In this document: piece by piece, positions 28,519-29,160 of the stretch
Layout: every line of letters begins with the position of its first letter
Numbering within the stretch: position 1 is the stretch's first letter
Origin: DASZMJ01 sp035551935
GTDB taxonomy: Bacteria > Planctomycetota > Planctomycetia > Isosphaerales > Isosphaeraceae
Assembly: GCA_035551935.1 (NCBI GenBank)
Contig: DASZMJ010000426.1
Coordinates: forward strand, 1-29,160
Direction of reading: 5' to 3'
DNA length: 29,160 nucleotides
Notes under the pieces: model-generated
Database searches by the model: none
What the model saw: only the letters and a program-made list of their open reading frames with translations
What the model was told of the DNA's origin: nothing
Program-made: the position numbers and the translations under genes

Positions 28519-29160
28519 ATGAAGTACTTCGAGGCAAGTGGCCTCTGGTATCCTTCCGACGACCCCGCTAATGCGGTAGGCGGGACGTTGAAGTTCAACG
28601 TGACGGGTCTTCAACTTTTTCTGCTTGGCAGTTTTCGCCAAGGATGGTCGCCAAGGCCGGAGCCCTATCCCTTTATCTATGGTGTTGTGGGAGACAGTCC
28701 TTACGGTACCTTCGTTACACTGATTGACTGCTTCAGAACCGGCCAGAAGTTCAACTCGGTCGGTGCCACCTCGGAGAGCATTAGGTGCAATAGAGCGGTA
28801 GTGGGCAACTGTCATCTCCCGGAGGAAGGAAGCCGCTTCGGGTCACTGGAACTCGACTTCTCCTACTTGAATGAATGGGTAGGCCCTGGCGGGATAAAGA
28901 TCGAAGAAAGGCCAATTAGCAAAGATGATACTTATCTGGTGAGCTACAAGAAGCCAAACATAACAGATTTTACATTTGGTGATAAATCAGTGATTTTAGG
29001 ATTCAATTTCAAATCCAAAGAGGACATTCATAAGGTATCTCTTTCCGAGGAAGCTCGGCTAGTTGTACAGCCCGTGGGAGAACTCAAACCGGCGGCACTG
29101 GGGCAGGACTCTATCCAAAACCTTCAAAACCTTCTTAGTCTTGCAACTGACCGGCCTAAT
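28519..29160 (+). CDS. ApeA-like anti-phage protein, 5' part
   Basis: The frame is open from ATG 28519 to the window end (214 codons). The product MKYFEASGLWYPSDDPANAVGGTLKFN... has the features I associate with the N-terminal domain of ApeA (ApeA_NTD1). These are an early GLWYP tryptophan, GTLKF, LQLFLLGSF, YPFIYGVVGD, FVTLIDCF, AVVGNCHL and ELDFSYLNEWVG. ApeA proteins carry a C-terminal HEPN RNase-like domain and abort phage infection, reportedly through tRNA or RNA cleavage. The HEPN part would lie beyond the window, so this cannot be confirmed. The gene starts 16 bases after the previous stop, so the three genes from 27718 probably form one operon. AT-rich codon use fits an acquired island. 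Confidence 0.75.
   Translation, partial: MKYFEASGLWYPSDDPANAVGGTLKFNVTGLQLFLLGSFRQGWSPRPEPYPFIYGVVGDSPYGTFVTLIDCFRTGQKFNSVGATSESIRCNRAVVGNCHLPEEGSRFGSLELDFSYLNEWVGPGGIKIEERPISKDDTYLVSYKKPNITDFTFGDKSVILGFNFKSKEDIHKVSLSEEARLVVQPVGELKPAALGQDSIQNLQNLLSLATDRPN

Noticed and set aside
1..29160. tRNA, rRNA or known riboswitches
   Set aside because: I saw no cloverleaf with conserved T-loop and acceptor ends, no rRNA segments and no recognisable riboswitch core in the intergenic regions. A covariance-model scan would be decisive.

Overview
The window is GC-rich and looks like the chromosome of a planctomycete, most probably an Isosphaeraceae-type genus. The clearest lineage markers are a PSD1/DUF1549-DUF1553 protein with planctomycete cytochrome c motifs and a DUF1501 Tat-exported partner. 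Secreted GPGY-rich proteins, stand-alone Tad pilus membrane proteins and many long intergenic hairpins fit the same picture. No BLAST or HMM search was run: family calls rest on motifs read by eye.

Layout. Bases 47-1456 (minus) encode DnaA. Bases 1457-3590 hold an FmdB zinc-ribbon gene, a divergent NAD(P)H-hydrate epimerase gene and an aspartic-protease-like gene broken by a small transposable element. Bases 3592-8771 (plus) hold a solo ScoMcrA-type SRA-like domain, the DUF1549/DUF1553 cytochrome protein, a membrane protein, the DUF1501 protein and a small BamE/SmpA-like protein. Bases 8793-14641 (minus) hold an M50 peptidase, NAD kinase, dxs, a polyprenyl synthase, an MNT nucleotidyltransferase, xseB and a small membrane protein. 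Bases 14699-18669 (minus) hold tadC, tadB and two paralogous secreted GPGY proteins. Two solo response regulators (18812 plus, 24840 minus) flank a region with an unknown gene, a 1.2 kb repeat-rich intergenic stretch and the dxr-rseP pair. Bases 25197-27562 (plus) hold a degenerate M24 peptidase-like gene, a second S2P protease and a 72-aa protein. From about 27.6 kb the composition becomes AT-richer and an accessory island begins: two unrecognised coupled genes followed by the 5' part of an ApeA-like anti-phage gene that runs off the window.

How the genes fit together. dxs and dxr (the first two MEP-pathway steps) and a prenyl diphosphate synthase make isoprenoid precursors; xseB-ispA-dxs is an order also known from E. 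coli, here with an intrinsic terminator between xseB and ispA. NAD kinase and NAD(P)HX epimerase serve nicotinamide cofactor supply and repair. Three different M50 intramembrane proteases occur within 19 kb.

The most striking non-coding signal is a 123-bp MITE-like element present in three identical copies (1720-1842, 3199-3321, 19819-19941). Each is flanked by its own perfect 10-bp target duplication. One copy splits the aspartic-protease-like gene, and removing it with one duplication copy restores a single 147-aa frame. Its CAGGG ends and 10-bp duplications fit mobilisation by an ISAs1-family transposase, which is not encoded in the window.
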